Positions 59,768 through 64,000 of a stretch of DNA of 64,000 nucleotides are shown one piece after another. Position numbers and translations under genes: made by a program. The DNA lies in contig VTFK01000016.1 of the NCBI GenBank assembly GCA_009617715.1, positions 434,001 through 498,000 of the forward strand, read 5' to 3'. Within the stretch, counting starts at the first letter, position 1. Each line of letters opens with the position of its first letter. The notes under the pieces are model-generated. The model searched no databases. It was not told the DNA's origin and worked only from the letters and a program-made list of their open reading frames with translations. The DNA is from Plectrocnemia conspersa (lineage: Eukaryota > Arthropoda > Insecta > Trichoptera > Polycentropodidae).

Positions 59768-61050
59768 GGTACATATTGCTTTAGTAGTTAGAACCTAAGG
59801 TAATAATAATTCCAGTACTTCAATGTATTCTTATTCATTTTTGCTTGAATTGTGAATGGTTTTTTATTTTTTTTACTTAAATTATAACTACAATCGTTTT
59901 GTTTTAAATTTTTTTTTTTTAATTAAATTGAGCTAATAACTAAATTGTAAACATTGAAAAAGTAATAAATCAGTAACATGTTTATTATATATAATCAGTA
60001 TGAACATTAAATTATTTATATTATTGAAATACACGAATTTAAAAATTATTATGGTGGTTGGAAAAAAATGTGTTAATTCGGACTGTGCGCTCGATGGCCT
60101 TCAACGTTCTCGTCAGTGTCTTGACGTATTGGAATATTTTAATCCTTTTATCAATTAACGATGATTTTGTAAAGATTCAGACTTTTTGTCAATGTCTAAA
60201 ATAAATATTTTGCGTATGTAGCATAATATTTTTTTTTATTATATATATTTCGGATATGGAAGTTATAATATTTTTAGGAAGAATCAATTTTTTAGGTTGT
60301 TTCCTTATACAAAACTAATAAACTTTAAAATTTACTATACGATTTTCAGTTAGTAAATTTGCAAAGTATTTAAAATATCTAACGAGATTCTTTTGTAACA
60401 ATTTTTTTTGATTCGCAATTTTACAATAATACTGAATATCTTTTGTAGTCTCTAAGCACTAAATCTTTATTATTTGCAGATTTTCTAAAAATTATTATTA
60501 ATAATAGAGCAATTGTTTTAATTGTTGCAAGCCAAGGGCTAAGACCTGACGTCGGGCCCAAGAGTGTAGGTCTCTGTAGTGCACGGTATTTTTTTTTTTT
60601 CAAAATTTACCGCTGAAGGAGTGGTTTTTTAAATTAAAACTTTTGTTTGTAAATCACATTTCCTCTAAAAAGCACTTCTTTTACTTTCCAAGAAGTGGCT
60701 TTGCGTACACATGTGTTTGCCACAACTTAAATTTTTACTTCTGGGCAATATGTCTAATAAGCCTTGTTTGAGATGTGATAAGCAATCACTTTAACAATAC
60801 TATTCGAATTGTATTGATATTTAGCATATTAAAATATAGCATGGTAACATGAAATATAGTAACAAATGTATTCCTTACAAATGAAAACATTTTTTTTTTT
60901 ATGCAATTTGACAAGCTTAAGTATAATGAATTACAACGGGGTAAATCAGAAATAACTTTGTAAGTCCGACACAAATAATACTTACGTAGTAAGTACGTAG
61001 TAAAAACACCGGACTAAAAGTTTGGAAGGTTTTTAATGTTAACGCATTTT
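59768..61050. other. AT-rich non-coding DNA
   Basis: A balanced patch at 60530-60590 is crossed by a 60-aa minus frame without a known motif. Nothing else is supported. Confidence 0.45.
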
Positions 61051-61054
61051 TATA

Positions 61055-61128
61055 AGTAAGTATTCAAGTCCGCTGCGAGAGCTTGAACCCGTTGCCTCTG
61101 CATTATTATTCCAGCGGTTCAGTAAACT
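61055..61128 (-). repeat. tRNA-like segment, decayed (possible SINE head)
   Basis: On the minus strand an A-box-like TAGCAAGTTTACTG and a B-box-like GGTTCAAGCTC are 44 nt apart, the spacing of a tRNA. Between them a 5-bp arm with one mismatch encloses a 7-nt loop ATAATAA (anticodon position AAT). The T-arm and acceptor do not pair. It is not a working tRNA; it could be a tRNA-derived SINE or pseudogene. Confidence 0.3.
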
Positions 61129-61880
61129 TGCTATTTTGGCCTTTTATTTGCAGGAATTAGTATATAAAAAGTAAAAATGAATTAATAAATATAAATTGTA
61201 GATATCTTAATGTAACATTTTTTGAGTACTGAAATTAAAGCCGCATTAACGCATTTTTGTGTAGTATATCACTCATGTAGTGTTATATAAATTATGTGGG
61301 TTTCATTATCTGGTTAGATGAGCATGGCATTATTTAACTATTTATTTTTTAATTATTAATATGTTTAAAATAGAGTAGTATTATTATATTACTTTAGTAC
61401 TATACGGTCCGGAAAGACACAATTGATAATATTGATCTTCATCTGAGTCACAACTAGCTTGTAGAAATACAAATTATTTTATGTTGTGTTAATGAATTTA
61501 TTTATAAATATTAAAGCTAGGAGTAGACTGAGAAAATAATTAGAGGAGCTCAACTCCTTCTTGAAACGGTTCGCGATAAAGTTTAAACTAGGAGTCGATG
61601 AGTTTCATCGAATACTTTAAAACCCTCACAAAAAACTTTATCAACGACACGCAATATAACAATTCAAAGTTGCTGGCATCGGTATGATTTAACGAGAACA
61701 GCGTATATATACATATAGTTTACTGCTCTTGATTCTATAATCTTTTTAATCCTTAATACAAAATTTTATAATCATTCTTCAAATGCATTACTTTACTATT
61801 AAAAATAATCAATTCAAGCCATGATTATGGGTCACAATAAAAAATAAAATTGCAAAAAAAATATCTCAGAAAAATATTAA
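61129..61880. other. AT-rich non-coding DNA
   Basis: Nothing supported. Confidence 0.5.
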
Positions 61881-62420
61881 TTGAATAAATTCCCACTTAG
61901 CCCCTGAGCCGCCTGTCTTCATTTTCGAATTGATATTGCACCCGTGGAATGTTGCAGAAAAATTGATTACGGGTCCGTGATTGCGGGCCGGCCCAAAGTC
62001 GGGGTCCGCAAATTTAATAATGTATTCCGATCCGGCGGCAATATACGGTTTCGGTCTACGCTGATTTTGAATTAAATCGTTCTATACCTATATACCTAAA
62101 GTATAAAACCTATTGTGCTTGCGAAATTATGCTCGTTCAGCGATTTGAATTTTATTCAGGCACTGCATTGTAGAATCACCTGGCTCTAACAACATAACCG
62201 ATGAATATAAACCGAGCGAGTGGACAATGTGCGGATTTAACGCGCTTCTTTATTTGCGAATTGGCGGTGGGTTTGGCACATCCACATATTTAATGCTTTA
62301 AACTGCCGAATCGATTACGGATTCGTGTTATGCACGGGTAGTTTATCTACGTTTAACCATCAATTTGTCGCGAAATCCAGAACAGCGCTATTAATCGTTA
62401 CGTAGGTGGAATATAATACG
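61881..62420. other. GC-raised non-coding island with repeated GATTACGG words
   Basis: The largest island (about 540 bp). GATTACGG occurs at 61965-61972 and 62313-62320, with GATTGCGG at about 61979-61986: bicoid/orthodenticle-like plus GC flanks. ATCGATTACGGATTCG and CACATATTTAATGC are also present. There is no coding frame. Candidate enhancer by inference. Confidence 0.4.
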
Positions 62421-62965
62421 AAACAATAGGTTTGAATATATATTCATAAAAACTATTTATTATTTTTATAATAAAAATCTAAAATTAGGAAGGCTAAACT
62501 TAAGCTTAAACTATCTTAAAGGAAAATGAACATATCACGTAAAGCTCTCAGCAATATTTTGAGAAACGTCCAAAATTTAAGATTTTCCGCGTCAACTGAG
62601 TTGCTCTTAATTTTTTTTAAAAAAAACCAATGCAAATTTTCAATAATCTTATGGACTTGCTCTATAGTCCCGTGGCAATTTTTGAATACAAATTAGTGAT
62701 CTGAAATAATTCTTTTTTCAAATATCGGGTTTATTCAATAAATTCATGGTTTTATAAATAATTTGCCAGCATTTCAGAAAATGAAGTTATTTAAGGACGC
62801 TATGAATTAGCGTATCGTACAGAAGGCGAATTGGCAACAAATCATTTTTTTATTAAAAATGTTACCATTGTACTTGTAAAAAATACTTCAGTTGATCTTT
62901 TAACTCAAAAACACGATTCACAATATTTATTTTATACATAAAAATTTATTTAATTTTACTATGAC
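62421..62965. other. AT-rich non-coding DNA
   Basis: No supported feature. Confidence 0.5.
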
Positions 62966-62966
62966 A

Positions 62967-63041
62967 ATCAACGTTGATTAATCTGTTGAGGCGTTGGACT
63001 TATAACCCAGAGGTCACGGGTTCTGATTCCCGCAGTAAAGT
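62967..63041 (+). pseudogene. tRNA-Ile(TAT)-like pseudogene or SINE head
   Basis: The stretch GCGTTGGACTTATAACCC (about 62991-63008) forms an anticodon arm with loop CTTATAA (anticodon TAT) and one A-C mismatch. It is followed by AGGTCA and a T-arm-like CGGGTTCTGATTCCCG whose loop is one base too long. An A-box-like region (from 62975) lies at the tRNA spacing of 44 nt. Acceptor strands (TCAACGT and AGTAAAG) do not pair, and there is no intron. It most likely derives from a tRNA-Ile, as pseudogene or tRNA-derived SINE; it is not functional. Confidence 0.5.
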
Positions 63042-64000
63042 CAAATTTTTATTTATAAAAATGCGCTGTTATTAAACTGACCTCTGCTGCAAAATGACAT
63101 ATATTCATTAAAAATTTTATTACCTACCTAATAGTTTTATTTATATTATTTTGCAATATTGGGGGCCTCAGCTTGGCAACTCAATTGTCTAAGTCCGTTC
63201 GAAAGGATCTTTATAAAACATAATTCGTGTTCACTGGATATATTAAATTATATGGTTTCACATTTTTATGTTTTTCATAGCTATTACTTACTTGTGTTAG
63301 GAACGATTAAATAAGCTAGCAACATTTAATGTCAATTACTAGATAAATTAATTTGCTAATGTTAAAGCGCACAAAGCTTTTATAAAATAATTAAATGTAA
63401 TAATTAAAAAAATATTAAAGACCACTGACGTAGAGTTGGTACTGATTTGCGCCTTTTAGGTTACAACTATGGTTTTTAAATATACATTGTTTTTAACTGT
63501 TCTAATAATAAATAAAAAATAAATAAAGTATTTGCAATTATATTGCAAATTACTTTACCAATTAGTAAAAAAATCAATTAAGTGTCTGTAAAATATTATT
63601 TAATAAAAACATAATGATTGATTAATAATATTTATTTTAATTATACGGCAAATATTTTCATATAAAATATGTATTATATAACACAATGCTGTGAAAATTA
63701 CTTTGATGGCGTCAAACGAATACAGCTTAATTTATTATTTTACATACTTTTTGATCAGAGACGTTATTTTAGCTTTTTCCAGGGTGTAGTTAAATTTAGC
63801 CGGTTTGTAAATTTATATATAAAATTTCAGCTCCTCTTTATGTTGAAAATCGGCAATGTTTTTTTATAGCTTTGGTTTTATATCCCTAATGTTACTATAT
63901 TCATAAAAATAGGACGTCTAACGAAAAGTTTTTTCAGTAAAATCAAATATGCTTTTTGACAGACAATTTAAATTTTGCAAGAAAAAATTTAATATTTTCA
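63042..64000. other. AT-rich non-coding DNA
   Basis: No gene or repeat supported. The 66-aa plus frame at 63669-63869 is Phe/Leu/Tyr-rich and typical of translated AT-rich DNA. Confidence 0.5.

Overview
This is eukaryotic, non-coding DNA. By eye it is roughly 30% G+C, with long A/T runs, no operon-like packing, and no open reading frame that reads as an intact host gene. The transposon content points to an arthropod, most likely an insect: Jockey/CR1-type and RTE-type non-LTR retrotransposons, hAT relics with ZBED5/GTF2IRD2-like transposase, a PIF/Harbinger-type MITE and LTR-like pieces with a gypsy feel. The order (Lepidoptera, Hemiptera or other) cannot be fixed from sequence alone. I found no rRNA, intact tRNA, CRISPR array or convincing multi-exon gene. 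The window looks like a gene desert or a very long intron.

Layout. 0-9 kb: a short-loop hairpin (221-292), a TATA/AATAAA promoter-like patch (about 2.24 kb), a degenerate hAT transposase (4.35-4.82 kb), a 137-bp (TA)n tract (5.02-5.16 kb) and a GC-raised island (6.3-6.7 kb). 9-21 kb: two diverged copies of one LTR-like sequence in opposite orientation (9.30-9.68 kb plus strand; 14.85-15.25 kb minus strand), a Jockey endonuclease relic (12.27-12.9 kb), a 210-bp foldback MITE with TAA target duplication (15.97-16.18 kb), and a 1.05-kb terminal-inverted-repeat element with TTA duplication (19.69-20.74 kb). 21-36 kb: mainly AT-rich DNA with GC-raised islands, plus a 1.4-kb hAT element with TIRs and an 8-bp target duplication (28.00-29.42 kb) and a foldback sequence (34.34-34.46 kb) sharing a motif with the 1.05-kb element. 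36-51 kb: a Jockey/CR1 reverse transcriptase relic (36.5-37.0 kb) and three copies of a 36-37-nt hairpin with shared flanks (38.6, 41.6 and 46.6 kb), two of them inverted around 3 kb. 51-64 kb: a second, truncated copy of the 1.05-kb element (51.07-51.65 kb), cut off by a CR1/Jockey-type element (51.65-53.12 kb, minus strand). An RTE reverse transcriptase fragment abuts the 5' end of that element. Then come more GC-raised islands, a Jockey C-terminal relic (59.4-59.8 kb) and two tRNA-like segments (61.1 and 63.0 kb).

The retrotransposon and hAT pieces are all broken: premature stops, frameshifts, truncations. The GC-raised islands are spaced through the AT-rich DNA, lack coding signal and carry homeodomain-like and TTTATG-like words. 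By inference they are candidates for conserved non-coding (enhancer) elements of a developmental locus; only comparison with related genomes can test this.

The best candidates for something undescribed are the 1.05-kb TIR family and its relatives at 34 kb and 51 kb, and the 37-nt hairpin family, whose stems show paired (compensatory) changes between copies.
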